A stretch of 64,000 bases of DNA from Bacteroidales bacterium (GTDB taxonomy: Bacteria > Bacteroidota > Bacteroidia > Bacteroidales > P3). How positions within the stretch are numbered: position 1 is the stretch's first letter; every line of letters begins with the position of its first letter. The position numbers and the translations under genes are program-made. The stretch spans positions 62,001 to 126,000 of the forward strand of contig JAFVBB010000006.1 in assembly GCA_017480225.1 (NCBI GenBank). The letters run 5' to 3'. The notes beneath the pieces are model-generated. The model had not been told where the DNA came from. It was given only the letters and a program-made list of their open reading frames with translations, and did no database searches. Positions 38,901 through 47,157 of this stretch are shown here, in pieces.

Positions 38901-41038
38901 AAGCTGTAGCAGTTCACCACATGGGCCGAGCCCTCAAGCCTGCCCACCAGGCCGCCCACGCTGCCCGTGCCGTCGCCCCTGACGGTGCTCTCGCCGCCGA
39001 GCACACCCACGTTGTACACCCGCGCCGTCGAACCTGCCACGCAGGCCACCGCGCCCACGTCGCCGCTGCCGCTCACAGCCACGCCGTCGAGCACCAGGTT
39101 GCGCACCGTACCGGTGAGTGTGCCTATCAGCGGCGTGGACAAGCCGCTGATGGTGTGGCCGTCGCCGTCGAGGCAACCGGTGAAGGTGGCCAGGGTCGTG
39201 TGGCCTAAGGCGTCGACGTCGCCCGAGAGCTTGTAGTAGCCGCCGGGGTCGGTAATCTCAGAAAGCGAGCTGATGGGCGTGAACTCCGACTCGTCGGGCA
39301 GCGCCTGGCTGGGGTAGATGTAGAAGACGACACTTTTCGCCGTCGACACTATCGAACTTTTCCTCGTGGCGTCCGAGTATGTCTTGGCCGTCACCGAGAA
39401 CGTGCCGCTCACAGTGGTGGAAGGCATGGTGTTGACGCGCACTATGTAGTGAGCCCTGCCGTCGTTCTTCACCTCCTCAAGCGTGGCGTAAGCGTTGAGG
39501 CCGGTCAGGCTGGCCGAGTACTTCACCGTGTCGGTATCCCAAGAGCCGCGGCACTCAAGGTCGCGGTTGTTCGCTGGCGACTTCTCTATGTTGCGCGAGT
39601 ATGCCGTCTGCCACCGCAGGTCGTAGCCGCCAATCTCCCGGGCGTAGGTCTGACCCCTCACAACACTGTCTGTCCGCAGGCGGTGCACCCATGTGTAGGG
39701 GTAGATGCGCCACCTGGCGTTGTCGCCGCCCTTCGCAAGCACCAGGTGCCCCACGCCATCGCTCTTCAGCGCAAAGCGCATTGAAGTGGGATAATCTCCA
39801 TTGCCACTGGCATGGAAGGCATAGCGGTAGTCGTAGGGCACGATGAATGTGCACCCGGAATGGATGTTGTCGGGCGCGTTGAAGAGGCGGAACTTGTAGC
39901 GATTGTCGTCGCCGGGCAGCGCGTCGGCGCCCAGCCGGGCGGTGCCCAGGTCGTCGAAGCGCCTGTCGGCGGTGTCAAAGTAGAGGTAGCGCCCCGTGGC
40001 CACACTGCGGAACGAGTAGTAGTCGCGTCCGTCGCGCTCCACCACCCAGCTGATGTTGTCGTTGCTCTCCGTCAGCTGGTCGTTGCCCACCATTGTCACA
40101 GCGTCGCCCTCGGCCATGCCGTCGTCGTCAGCGGGGAAGCACAGCGATGTGTTGTGCGTGTTGAAGAGCAAGTATTTGGTGGCATCGGCAGGCGTGAGGT
40201 GGCGCGCCTCGATGGCCAACGTCAGCACCTTCTCAACGGCCGGGTAGAGCTCGCGGGCTATGGGGTCAAGCGGCTCCACACTGCAATTCATTGTGATGCT
40301 GTTTTGCTTGCTGGCGGTGAGGTTGTATACCGTGCCGTCGGGGGTGATGTCCCACGACGTGCCCTTGCCCGCATGGGTGGTCGAGACAAACGTCAGGCGG
40401 CAGTAGAGGCGTTGGTCGGAGTTCTTGACGATGGCATTTTCCTTGCCGGTGTCGTCCTTTGCGAGAGTGATGTTGACCTTGCGGGTGAGGTAGGTGCGCA
40501 GATACGTGATCGGCTGCGGGCTGCGCACAGTGAACGTGAGGGCGTTGTAGGTCGTGGGGTGGGATGTCTCCTCCAGCGTGGCCTCACACGCCGTGTAGAC
40601 CTGGGACGGATTGGAAGCGAGCACCACTCCGCCACTGTATCCGAGCACCATGTCGGTGCCGTGCAGTTGGAAACGCTGCTTGCCGTCGACCTCCACAACG
40701 TCCCACTTTGAGAGCGGGCAGTCTGAAAGATAGAGCGTCGACCCAGAGGCGTTGAGGTAATAGAAGCAGTTCTGGAGGTATCCATCCGACGAATAGACCC
40801 ACAGCGAGTTGCCGTTGTCGTCGTAAGGGTTGCCGTAGAGGAACTTACCATCATTTGCCACCGCACCCTGTGCCTGCTTCAGCCAGCCTGTGCCATTGAT
40901 CTGCATGGCATAGTAGGTGTAGGTTGCCTGCGCCCTGACGGCCGCGGGCAGCAGCACCAGCAGCAAGGCAGCCAGCACGAGGACCGCCGCGCGGCGGCGC
41001 GCCTTGCGGGCGGGATTGTATGTCGCAGATGTCGTCAT
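35975..41038 (-). CDS. Secreted protein with GLUG and solenoid repeats
   Basis: 1687 aa. The ATG at 41038 starts a long signal peptide (basic ARKARRRAA, then VLVLAALLLVLLPAAVRAQ). Residues ~30-450 look like two ricin-type or lectin-like segments (TYTYYAMQINGTGWLKQAQG; DTADRRFDDLGTARLG). Residues ~600-740 are GLUG-type (GTVRNLVLDGVAVSG, VGGLVGRLEGSAHVVNCYSF, LAGLVGYN). The last ~350 residues carry solenoid repeats (EYYGGGNGG, GDYYGGGNLGNVSG, GSVFGAGNESRV). They end in a solenoid turn, VYGGGNKASVGGNTFVEITE, with no cap or sorting domain. The downstream 3606-residue protein begins straight after its signal peptide with the same kind of turn. The two may therefore be halves of one ancestral protein, or partners. 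First gene of the operon. Confidence 0.85.
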   Translation of the reverse strand: MTTSATYNPARKARRRAAVLVLAALLLVLLPAAVRAQATYTYYAMQINGTGWLKQAQGAVANDGKFLYGNPYDDNGNSLWVYSSDGYLQNCFYYLNASGSTLYLSDCPLSKWDVVEVDGKQRFQLHGTDMVLGYSGGVVLASNPSQVYTACEATLEETSHPTTYNALTFTVRSPQPITYLRTYLTRKVNITLAKDDTGKENAIVKNSDQRLYCRLTFVSTTHAGKGTSWDITPDGTVYNLTASKQNSITMNCSVEPLDPIARELYPAVEKVLTLAIEARHLTPADATKYLLFNTHNTSLCFPADDDGMAEGDAVTMVGNDQLTESNDNISWVVERDGRDYYSFRSVATGRYLYFDTADRRFDDLGTARLGADALPGDDNRYKFRLFNAPDNIHSGCTFIVPYDYRYAFHASGNGDYPTSMRFALKSDGVGHLVLAKGGDNARWRIYPYTWVHRLRTDSVVRGQTYAREIGGYDLRWQTAYSRNIEKSPANNRDLECRGSWDTDTVKYSASLTGLNAYATLEEVKNDGRAHYIVRVNTMPSTTVSGTFSVTAKTYSDATRKSSIVSTAKSVVFYIYPSQALPDESEFTPISSLSEITDPGGYYKLSGDVDALGHTTLATFTGCLDGDGHTISGLSTPLIGTLTGTVRNLVLDGVAVSGSGDVGAVACVAGSTARVYNVGVLGGESTVRGDGTGSVGGLVGRLEGSAHVVNCYSFATVGGGTWLAGLVGYNSVASTQDNQSTMVMNCMFYGELDYGSLPQANYSPVFGGNTIANGGEKSMNNYCYFRDEALFDDSYTSVDNYRLQWPAEEQYLTRFEYHRSILNSNRRLCAFWITGHEVGDQTAADTALVWKWVLDESIAPYPVLKRWGRYPSVINADTARVWDAGQAQWVDRGQAAGYRGKRLGWIEVTVKPGTHNRGAGAVTLNLPATDMDTTHHDYGYCKVQLPYYNEVFGNPATADHHERYGMNYTDSVVTGWKITAVDKHGTHSFVANWENGYNYADRHCTGKDLYDTCGRVFAQGGYYYVPEGVQAITIEAYWGKALYLHGNGHYVDRVSVTKPPTSTSYYGYGFTPAGVMDDTFNGMHVYDDLATVVQAVPSNSKLTVYDCAIVLLGNFQVRAGSNISLAYKERHVTFMSADLDLDNEPDFVWELQWRGNVQRPGILPVRFDFLPVVELGTAIRHDSYAYAIGIFVPQGHFEITETSFMHTTQFEYMSTNDNVSVNHQQALILNGGHFEQIVASGSNYGKLSNTRNIVLGGNVWMKRFTPGTHSGNNKRCAVRHCAISVLGGDYPEFYLSGIWRDDINASRANDDNPHCFINGGHFGTLTGAGMESVRGSVTFQIDHAIIDEFYGGGINSTLPVLGDITVSIDHSLVGKYCGGPKVGSMAAGKKVTTTAVGSTFGEYYGGGNGGTNLLRVNITDQTPSDMPGPSDWNGDTYKFGEFKPVNNFGEGVNYESGRGYHCEFEFEVFNQSNGLGTDAVARTFNVFADFGTTVTGSVSNTLDSCLVLGDYYGGGNLGNVSGDVVSVVSNSVVEGSAYGGGFSAAIPSFRVHDRRSVTYPTRDRSGVCHNGVLDYLTDVDGKDVYFTWIHEDAPAGVNQNNPVFEADGKWYCYTTLSLLGLGAVSGSTSIAIDGNTLVKGSVFGAGNESRVEIDSRVVLSDNGEVRGNVYGGGNKASVGGNTFVEITE

Positions 41039-41157
41039 TCTCTGTCTTAATTCAAAAAAGGCGCGCCAAAATGCCGCGGCGCACACACGGCCACACCGCA
41101 CCTACCAGCCTGTCGCATAATAAAATGCGCAGACATGGCAGTGTGCATTGCAAACTG

Positions 41158-41190
41158 CAAATATACAAAATTTCCACGACATGCAACAAA
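41158..41190 (-). promoter_or_regulatory. Promoter of the 1687/3606-residue gene operon
   Basis: On the minus strand: TTTG (41190-41187), 21 nt, TATATTTG (41165-41158). The predicted start is near 41151, about 113 nt before the ATG at 41038. The spacer contains GCATGTCGTGG, close to the GCCATGTCGCGG of the beta-galactosidase promoter. Confidence 0.75.
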
Positions 41191-41280
41191 AAAAAGCGCC
41201 GCGCCACACACACATGCACACGCCTCCACTCAACGATGTGCCGCAGCCGCAACGCCCTGGCGGCGGCATCAAGTCCGCCC

Positions 41281-41403
41281 CAAGGCCGTCTGTTCTTCGA
41301 TTATTCTCCGATTGTTCTTCGATTGTTCTCCGATATTAAATCGAAGAACAATCGAAGAACAATCGGAGAACAATCGAAGAACAGACGGTGTTGACACGGT
41401 GCC
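41281..41403. repeat. Palindromic 11-nt-unit repeat, copy 3
   Basis: Left arm CCGTCTGTTCTTCGATTATT and onward differs from copy 1 at a few bases. The right arm (41340-41390) is identical to copies 1 and 2, through CAGACGGTGTTGACA. The outer ends differ (CAAGGC and GGTGCC). It lies about 90 bp upstream of the promoter of the 1687/3606-residue operon. In 41404-41539, between it and the tnaA promoter, I see nothing further. Confidence 0.93.
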
Positions 41404-41539
41404 AGCGCGGGCTGCTGGCAGCCTCGGCACCGGGCCGGGCGAAGCGGCAGGCATGGACATATCGCCATGTAACACAGCGCATTGCACAGGATAGACTGTT
41501 TTTGTGCGGCAAATTTCCGGCCGTGTGGATTTTTTTTCG

Positions 41540-41547
41540 TATCTTTG
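41540..41547 (+). promoter_or_regulatory. -7 box of the tnaA transcript
   Basis: TATCTTTG fits TAnnTTTG. The best upstream partner is TTTC at 41514-41517 (22 nt), so the -33 element is imperfect. Transcription would start near 41553, giving a leader of about 210 nt before tnaA. Confidence 0.6.
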
Positions 41548-41557
41548 CAGCCGAGTT

Positions 41558-41638
41558 ATGACGGAATACAATCCATACATGGCCCTCCGCAAACTCTTCC
41601 TAAACATCAAGAAGAGGGACGTTTACGACTGCCGTTAG
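41558..41638 (+). CDS. Possible tnaA leader peptide (26 aa)
   Basis: A 26-codon ORF that begins about 5 nt after the predicted transcription start, so it would be read at the very 5' end of the tnaA mRNA. It opens MTEYNPYMALRKLF and ends KKRDVYDCR. It has three Tyr and no Trp, unlike E. coli TnaC. A GCGCC-TCGT-GGCGC hairpin (41648-41661) and a C-rich tract follow its stop. It could be a regulatory leader or chance. No homologue is known to me. Confidence 0.4.
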   Translation: MTEYNPYMALRKLFLNIKKRDVYDCR

Positions 41639-41766
41639 GCGGTCGTCGCGCCTCGTGGCGCACGCCCCTTCTCCCCCCCCGCATCACCACGGCCCCTGCC
41701 CGGCGCAGGCGGCGACGGTTGCAGAGAAACCAACAAATCAACAAACAATAAAAACATCATCAGTTT

Positions 41767-43143
41767 ATGGAACTACCATTTGCAGAAAGCTGGAAAATCA
41801 AGATGGTGGAGCCCATCAAGAAGAGCACCCGCGAGCAGCGTGAGAAGTGGCTCAACGAGGCCCACAACAATGTGTTCATGCTCAAGAGCGACTACGTCTA
41901 CATCGACCTGCTGACCGACAGCGGCACGGGCGCCATGAGCGACCGCCAGTGGGCGGCCATGATGCAGGGCGACGAGAGCTACGGCGGCGCGCGCTCATTC
42001 TTCCACATGAAGGACACCATCACCGAGCTCACCGGCTTCGAGTACGTCATACCGACCCACCAGGGCCGCGCGGCGGAAAACGTGCTGTTCAGCTACCTGG
42101 TGAAGCCCGGGCAGGTGATACCTGGCAACGCCCACTTCGACACCACCAAGGGCCACATCGAGAGCCGCAAGGCCTTCGCCGTCGACGTCACCGTCGACGA
42201 GGCCTACGACACCCAGCTCGAGGTGCCCTTCAAGGGCAACGTGTGCCTCAAGAAGCTCGAGAAGGTGCTCACCGAGAACAAGGGCAACGTGCCCTTCATG
42301 GTGCTCACCGTGACCAACAACACCGTGGGCGGCCAGCCGGTGTCGATGCAGAACATACGCGAGACCTGCGAGCTCTGCCACAAGCATGGCGTGCCCGTGG
42401 TGGTCGACAGCGCCCGCTTCATCGAAAACTGCTACTTCATCAAGACCCGCGAGCAGGGCTACGCCGACAAGAGCCTCCGCGAGATAGCGCGCGAGATGTA
42501 CTCCTACGCCGACGCCATGACCATGAGCGCCAAAAAGGACGCCCTGGTGAACATGGGCGGCTTCATAGCCACCAACAAGAAGGAGTGGTATGAGGGCGCC
42601 AAGCTCTTCTGCATACCCTTCGAGGGCTTCCTCACCTACGGCGGCATGAACGGCCGCGACATGGACGCGCTGGCGGTGGGCCTGAAGGAAAACATCGAGT
42701 TCGAGATGGTCGAGACCCGCATCAAGCAGGTGCAGTACCTGGCCGACAAGCTCGACGAGTACGGCATACCCTACCAGCGCCCCGCCGGCGGCCACGCCAT
42801 CTTCGTGGACGGCGACAAGGTGCTGAGCAACGTGCCCAAGGAGGAGTTCCCCGCCCAGACGCTGACCTGCGAGCTCTACCTCGAGGCCGGAATCCGTGCC
42901 TGCGAGATCGGCTACGTGCTGGCCGACCGCGACCCGGTGACCCGCGAGAACCGCTTCGGCGGCAACGACTTCGTGCGCCTCTGCATTCCGCGCCGCGTGT
43001 ACACCAACAACCACATGGATGTCATCGCCGCAGCCCTGAAGAATGTCTACGACCGTCGCGACACCATCAAGCGCGGCCTTGAGATTACCTGGGAGGCCGA
43101 GCTGATGCGCCACTTCACCTGCCAGTTCCGCCGCCTCGGCTGA
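41767..43143 (+). CDS. tnaA: Tryptophanase
   Basis: A pyridoxal-phosphate enzyme that splits tryptophan to indole, pyruvate and ammonia. The 458-aa protein has the family signatures DLLTDSGTGAMSDRQWAAMM, IPTHQGRAAENVLF, GGQPVSM, VVVDSARFIENCYFI and the lysine motif MSAKKDALV (Lys256/257). The close relative tyrosine phenol-lyase is less likely: the C-terminus reads RHFTCQF (His as in TnaA, not RFFTARF), and GIRACEIG matches TnaA's IRAVEIG rather than the VRSMERG of tyrosine phenol-lyase. Monocistronic: promoter at 41540, terminator at 43165. Indole made here would be a host and community signal in a gut setting, though that setting is inferred. Confidence 0.93.
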   Translation: MELPFAESWKIKMVEPIKKSTREQREKWLNEAHNNVFMLKSDYVYIDLLTDSGTGAMSDRQWAAMMQGDESYGGARSFFHMKDTITELTGFEYVIPTHQGRAAENVLFSYLVKPGQVIPGNAHFDTTKGHIESRKAFAVDVTVDEAYDTQLEVPFKGNVCLKKLEKVLTENKGNVPFMVLTVTNNTVGGQPVSMQNIRETCELCHKHGVPVVVDSARFIENCYFIKTREQGYADKSLREIAREMYSYADAMTMSAKKDALVNMGGFIATNKKEWYEGAKLFCIPFEGFLTYGGMNGRDMDALAVGLKENIEFEMVETRIKQVQYLADKLDEYGIPYQRPAGGHAIFVDGDKVLSNVPKEEFPAQTLTCELYLEAGIRACEIGYVLADRDPVTRENRFGGNDFVRLCIPRRVYTNNHMDVIAAALKNVYDRRDTIKRGLEITWEAELMRHFTCQFRRLG

Positions 43144-43164
43144 ACACCGCGCAGCACAAGCCAG

Positions 43165-43202
43165 AGCAGGCCGCCACACCGACGTGGCGGCCTGCTTTTT
43201 TG
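43165..43202 (+). terminator. Terminator after tnaA
   Basis: AGCAGGCCGCCAC (43165-43177) pairs perfectly with its complement at 43184-43196 and is followed by TTTTTT. Confidence 0.92.
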
Positions 43203-43277
43203 CCGCCGCCCGGCCACACCCGCGCCGACGCCAGCGGGCGCCCCGCGCCGGGCATAGGGCATTTTAACACTTTTTGT

Positions 43278-43308
43278 TTTGCCACGTCGCGGAAAATGCG
43301 TAAATTTG
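43278..43308 (+). promoter_or_regulatory. Promoter of the M23 peptidase-trmD-clpP operon
   Basis: TTTG (43278-43281), 19 nt, TAAATTTG (43301-43308). The spacer CCACGTCGCGGAAAATGCG is very similar to that of the beta-galactosidase promoter. Confidence 0.8.
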
Positions 43309-43346
43309 CAATTTGTTTCGCACAACCCGCAACTTAGACGACACTT

Positions 43347-44540
43347 ATGAGGAGAACTGCACATATAGCCCTGCTTTTCGGACTTTTGGCCCTGCCCGCC
43401 GTCGGGTCGGCGCAGGTGAAGACCACGCCGCAGAAGCAGGAAATAAAGGTCGACGACCTGGAAGTGATATACGACGAGGAGGAATACCAGGGCACGGTGG
43501 CCGAGCCGGAAGAGGAGAAGGACGAGGAAAACCTGATGTACCAGGTACCCTTCCTCCGCGAGAGCCAGGAGGAGCTGGACGAGGAGGAAGAGCAGCGCGA
43601 GACGTTCACCCTGACCGACGACGGCGCGTTCAGCGAGGAAGAGATACTCTTCGAGGGCTTCGACACGGCGGTGATACACCTGCCGAGGTTCGACGTGAGC
43701 AGCATCGGCGAGCCGATACTGGTGGAGCTGCCGGCCTTCACTTGGCCCACGCCGCACACGGCGCGCCCCACCAGCCACTACGGCCCGCGCAGGCGGCGCT
43801 TCCACTACGGCCTCGACCTGGCGCAGCCCACCGGCGAGCCCATCTACGCAGCCTTCGACGGCGTGGTGCGCGTGTCGCGCCTCAACCGCAGCTACGGCAA
43901 CCTGGTGATCATTCACCACGAAAACGGGCTGGAGACCTACTATGCCCACATGTCGAAGCGGCTGGTGCACGCCGGGCAGCACGTGCGCAGCGGCCAGCAG
44001 ATAGGCCTCTGCGGCAACACCGGGCGCAGCTACGGCAGCCACCTCCACTTCGAGATACGCTACAAGGGCAACGCCCTGAACCCGGAAAGCGTGGTCGACT
44101 GCCAGACGCACAGCCTCAAAAGCGGCACGCTGACGCTCACGCCGCAGTCGTTCCGCAAGACGGGCGGCAGCACGGCATCGGGCGGCGGCACGGCCAGCGG
44201 CGGATGGTACAGGGTGCGCCAGGGCGACACGCTTGAGAAGATAGCCCGCCGCAACGGCACCACCGTGAAGCGGCTGTGCCAGCTCAACGGCATAAAAGAG
44301 ACCAAGATACTTCACCCGGGCGACCGCCTGCGCGTGAGCGGCAACGCGGCCAGCGCGGCGCCGAAGAGCAGCGCCAGCAGCAGCAACAGCGGAGGCGCGG
44401 CCGTCTACACCGTGCGCAGCGGCGACACACTGAGCAAGATAGCCCGCGCCCACGGGACCACGGTGGCACGGCTGTGCCAGCTCAACGGCATCAGCCAGAA
44501 CAGCACGCTGCGCATAGGGCAAAAGATCAAACTGAAATGA
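43347..44540 (+). CDS. Exported M23 peptidase with two LysM domains
   Basis: 397 aa. Signal peptide (residues 1-22, ...[11 protein letters not shown]), then a very acidic linker (40-110). The M23 zinc-peptidase domain spans about 130-250 with ligands in HYGLDLA (His153, Asp157) and SHLHFE (His232, His234), plus the YYAH motif at His201. Two LysM peptidoglycan-binding domains follow at ~287-331 and ~353-396, joined by a Ser/Ala/Gly linker. All metal ligands are present, so it is probably an active cell-wall endopeptidase rather than an EnvC-like inactive regulator. Its stop overlaps the trmD start (ATGA). Operon with trmD and clpP. Confidence 0.93.
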   Translation: MRRTAHIALLFGLLALPAVGSAQVKTTPQKQEIKVDDLEVIYDEEEYQGTVAEPEEEKDEENLMYQVPFLRESQEELDEEEEQRETFTLTDDGAFSEEEILFEGFDTAVIHLPRFDVSSIGEPILVELPAFTWPTPHTARPTSHYGPRRRRFHYGLDLAQPTGEPIYAAFDGVVRVSRLNRSYGNLVIIHHENGLETYYAHMSKRLVHAGQHVRSGQQIGLCGNTGRSYGSHLHFEIRYKGNALNPESVVDCQTHSLKSGTLTLTPQSFRKTGGSTASGGGTASGGWYRVRQGDTLEKIARRNGTTVKRLCQLNGIKETKILHPGDRLRVSGNAASAAPKSSASSSNSGGAAVYTVRSGDTLSKIARAHGTTVARLCQLNGISQNSTLRIGQKIKLK

Positions 44541-45235
44541 GAGTAGACATACTGACACTCTTCCCCAACATGATGCGGATGTTCTTCGAGGAGAGCATCC
44601 TGAAGCGCGCGCAGAAGAAGGGGCTGGCCGAGGTGGTTTTCCACGACCTGCACGACTACTCGCTGACAAAGTACGGCTCGGTAGACGACTACCCCTACGG
44701 CGGCGGCGCAGGCATGGTGATGTGTGTGGAGCCGGTGGCCAACTGCATAGAGGGGCTGATGAAAGAGCGCCAATACGACGACATCATATACACCGCCCCC
44801 GACGGCGAGCAATTCTGCCAGCCGATGGCCAACCAACTGTCGTTGGCACGGAATTTGATGGTGTTGTGCGGGCACTACAAAGGAGTGGACGAGAGGATAC
44901 GCGAGCACTTCATCACCCGGGAAATATCGGTGGGCGACTATGTGCTCACCGGCGGCGAGCTGGCGGCGGCAGTGATATGCGACGCTGTGATACGTCTGGT
45001 GCCGGGGGTGATAGGCGACGAGCAGTCGGCTCTCGGCGACTCGTTCCAGGACGGCCTGGTGGCTCCGCCCGAGTACACCCGGCCGCCGGAGTTCAGGGGA
45101 TGGAAGGTGCCGGAGGTGCTGCTGAGCGGCGACCACGCCAAGATTGAGCAGTGGCGCATGGAGCAGGCCGTGAAACGCACCGGCGAGAGAAGACCCAACC
45201 TGTTGAAAAATAAACAAAACACAATAAAGGCATGA
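44537..45235 (+). CDS. trmD: tRNA (guanine37-N1)-methyltransferase
   Basis: Methylates G37 next to the anticodon using S-adenosylmethionine, preventing +1 frameshifts. The protein (232 aa from the ATG at 44537) contains [38 protein letters not shown] and the knot motif [13 protein letters not shown], all typical of SPOUT-class TrmD. The frame is open upstream through the peptidase gene, but that part has no TrmD sequence. Both ends overlap neighbours by 4 bp (ATGA), so it is co-translated with the peptidase and clpP. Confidence 0.96.
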   Translation: MRVDILTLFPNMMRMFFEESILKRAQKKGLAEVVFHDLHDYSLTKYGSVDDYPYGGGAGMVMCVEPVANCIEGLMKERQYDDIIYTAPDGEQFCQPMANQLSLARNLMVLCGHYKGVDERIREHFITREISVGDYVLTGGELAAAVICDAVIRLVPGVIGDEQSALGDSFQDGLVAPPEYTRPPEFRGWKVPEVLLSGDHAKIEQWRMEQAVKRTGERRPNLLKNKQNTIKA

Positions 45236-45894
45236 CAGAATTCGAGAAATACGCCACCCGCCACCGTGGCATCAGCAGCACCACAATGGCCAAGTACACC
45301 TCGGCCATCAACGCGTCGCTCACCCCCTACATCGTTGAAGAGCGCCAACTGAACGTGGCGCAGATGGACGTGTTCAGCCGCCTGATGATGGATCGCATCA
45401 TCTTCCTCGGCACGGCCATAGACGACTACACGGCCAACGTCATTCAGGCGCAGCTGCTCTTCCTGGAGAGCGTAGACCCGACCAAGGACATACAGATATA
45501 CCTCAACTCGCCGGGAGGCTCGGTGTACGCCGGTCTGGGCATATACGACACGATGCAGTACATACAGCCGAAGGTGTCGACCATCTGCACCGGACTGGCA
45601 GCATCGATGGCAAGCGTGCTGCTCTGCGCCGGCGAGAAAGGCCGCCGCTGCGCCCTGCCCCACGCCCGCGTGATGATACACCAGCCCATGGGTGGTGCCG
45701 ACGGCCAGGCCACCGACATGGAAATCACCGTGCGCGAGATACTGAAGCTGAAGAAAGAGCTCTATGAGATCATAGCCAAACACAGCGGCCAGCCCTTCGA
45801 GCAAGTGGAGAAAGACAGCGACCGCGACCACTGGTTCACCGCCGAGGAGGCGCTGCAGTACGGCATGATAGACGAAGTGCTGACAAAGAAATAA
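45232..45894 (+). CDS. clpP: ATP-dependent Clp protease proteolytic subunit
   Basis: 220 aa. Catalytic Ser125 in [10 protein letters not shown] and His150 in VMIHQPMGG; the [15 protein letters not shown] oxyanion loop is intact. An N-terminal extension of about 25 residues precedes the core, as in other Bacteroidetes ClpP. The start overlaps the trmD stop by ATGA. clpX and tig, the usual neighbours, are not here. It would degrade proteins together with ClpX or ClpA from elsewhere. The gene ends at a strong terminator. Confidence 0.95.
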   Translation: MTEFEKYATRHRGISSTTMAKYTSAINASLTPYIVEERQLNVAQMDVFSRLMMDRIIFLGTAIDDYTANVIQAQLLFLESVDPTKDIQIYLNSPGGSVYAGLGIYDTMQYIQPKVSTICTGLAASMASVLLCAGEKGRRCALPHARVMIHQPMGGADGQATDMEITVREILKLKKELYEIIAKHSGQPFEQVEKDSDRDHWFTAEEALQYGMIDEVLTKK

Positions 45895-45913
45895 ACGAAA
45901 ACCCGAAGGGGAT

Positions 45914-45954
45914 GCGTCGCGGCAGCGTGGTTGCGCTGCCGCGACGCTGTTTTT
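45914..45954. terminator. Terminator shared by clpP and the convergent gene
   Basis: A 14-bp perfect stem, GCGTCGCGGCAGCG (45914-45927) with its complement at 45934-45947, followed by TGTTTTTC on the plus strand. It lies between two convergent genes. Confidence 0.85.
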
Positions 45955-47157
45955 CTACAGGTCGCCGCACGGCGGCTGCTCCACCCGCTCGCAGAGCAAG
46001 CCCACCCGCCTGCCGCCTGCCGTGGCCGCCACAACGAAGAGGTCGCCGCCCTCCTTCAGACCCAGCTCGCGCTGCAACGCTGCCGCCTCGCGGGGAAAGT
46101 TGCGCGTAACGACATGGGCTCGGCCTTCCGGCAGTGCGCCACGGACAGCCCTGGCGTCGAGCCGCAATGGCCGGACAACCCTCAGCACCCGGCCAGGGAA
46201 AGGCCTTGACGGCAGGACAGAGGAGGTGAAAAGCCGCGTGGACGGGTCGAGCTGGCACAGGCCGAACTGGCTGCCCAGCAGCCCGAAGCAGCCAGCCTTC
46301 ATAAGCGCGGCATTAGGGTCGAAAATATAATCCAACGGAACATCGGAAAGGCGCACAGGAGTCGCCGCCTCCTGACTGGGGGCAAACGAGAAGCTGAAGC
46401 GGTGGGAGGGAGCGAGGTCGACACAATGCACCGTAGGCTCGGCACTTCCGCCTCCACAGAGGAAGAGCAGTTCCCGGCACTCGCCGCCAACAGCCACAAC
46501 ATGCACCTCGTCGACACCCCCCAGCTGGCGGCACGCCTGCACAATGTCAATCATCGGCGAGGCCTTCACAAGCAGCCTGGAGGCAAAGGAGAGCAGCAAA
46601 GGGACGGAGGCCGTGATGTCGGGCGTGCAGTCCTCAAAAGCGGCCACCCGCCGCCCGGACTGCGAGCGGCGCGAAGGATCGATGTAAACCAAACCAAACG
46701 CCCCCTCGCCACACGACGCAAGCCAGCGCAGGCCGTCGTCGCAATGGCAGGACACATTGGACAGCCCCAACGCGAAGAAATTGCCTTCGGCCAAGGAGCA
46801 CAGGCTGGGATCGCGCTCCACATAGTCCACCCTACCAGCCACCGCTGCAAACGCCGCGCTGTCGACACCCATGCCCCCGGTAAGGTCGGCCACGCGCGCG
46901 CAGCCCCTGGCAAAAGAAGCCTTGTAGGCTGCCGTAGCTTCGGACGAGGCCTGCTCGCGGTTGACGCGCGGCGGATAGACAAAGCCTTCGCACCGCAGCA
47001 GCCCCGGCCACTTGCGCGCAGCGGTGCGAAGACCCTCAATCTGCTGGGCGGCCTGCTTCAAATCGACCCCTTCGGGTGCGCGGCCAAGCAGCAGGCGGGC
47101 TGTGTCGCTGTCGGAATGCTCCCTGGCAAAGGCCAGCGTGGCGGCATTCATCGCCAT
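45955..47157 (-). CDS. Class I SAM methyltransferase, PG_1098/THUMP-like
   Basis: 400 aa. The central class I methyltransferase fold has the glycine-rich motif I VADLTGGMGVDSAAFA and the motif IV-like VYIDPSRR. An N-terminal ferredoxin-like part and a C-terminal region with FDPNAALMKAG complete the layout of the Bacteroidetes PG_1098 family, described in Pfam as a THUMP-like methyltransferase. The substrate is probably RNA but is not established. The start ATG (47157) is directly adjacent to the stop of the upstream nucleotidyltransferase gene, so the two are one operon. It converges with clpP. Confidence 0.82.
   Translation of the reverse strand: MAMNAATLAFAREHSDSDTARLLLGRAPEGVDLKQAAQQIEGLRTAARKWPGLLRCEGFVYPPRVNREQASSEATAAYKASFARGCARVADLTGGMGVDSAAFAAVAGRVDYVERDPSLCSLAEGNFFALGLSNVSCHCDDGLRWLASCGEGAFGLVYIDPSRRSQSGRRVAAFEDCTPDITASVPLLLSFASRLLVKASPMIDIVQACRQLGGVDEVHVVAVGGECRELLFLCGGGSAEPTVHCVDLAPSHRFSFSFAPSQEAATPVRLSDVPLDYIFDPNAALMKAGCFGLLGSQFGLCQLDPSTRLFTSSVLPSRPFPGRVLRVVRPLRLDARAVRGALPEGRAHVVTRNFPREAAALQRELGLKEGGDLFVVAATAGGRRVGLLCERVEQPPCGDL

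Noticed and set aside
8784-41038. Diversity-generating retroelement targeting the giant proteins
   Set aside because: No reverse transcriptase gene and no template/variable repeat pair with adenine changes was seen.
41767-43143. Tyrosine phenol-lyase
   Set aside because: The terminal RHFT motif and IRACEIG match tryptophanase. The corresponding phenol-lyase residues are different.
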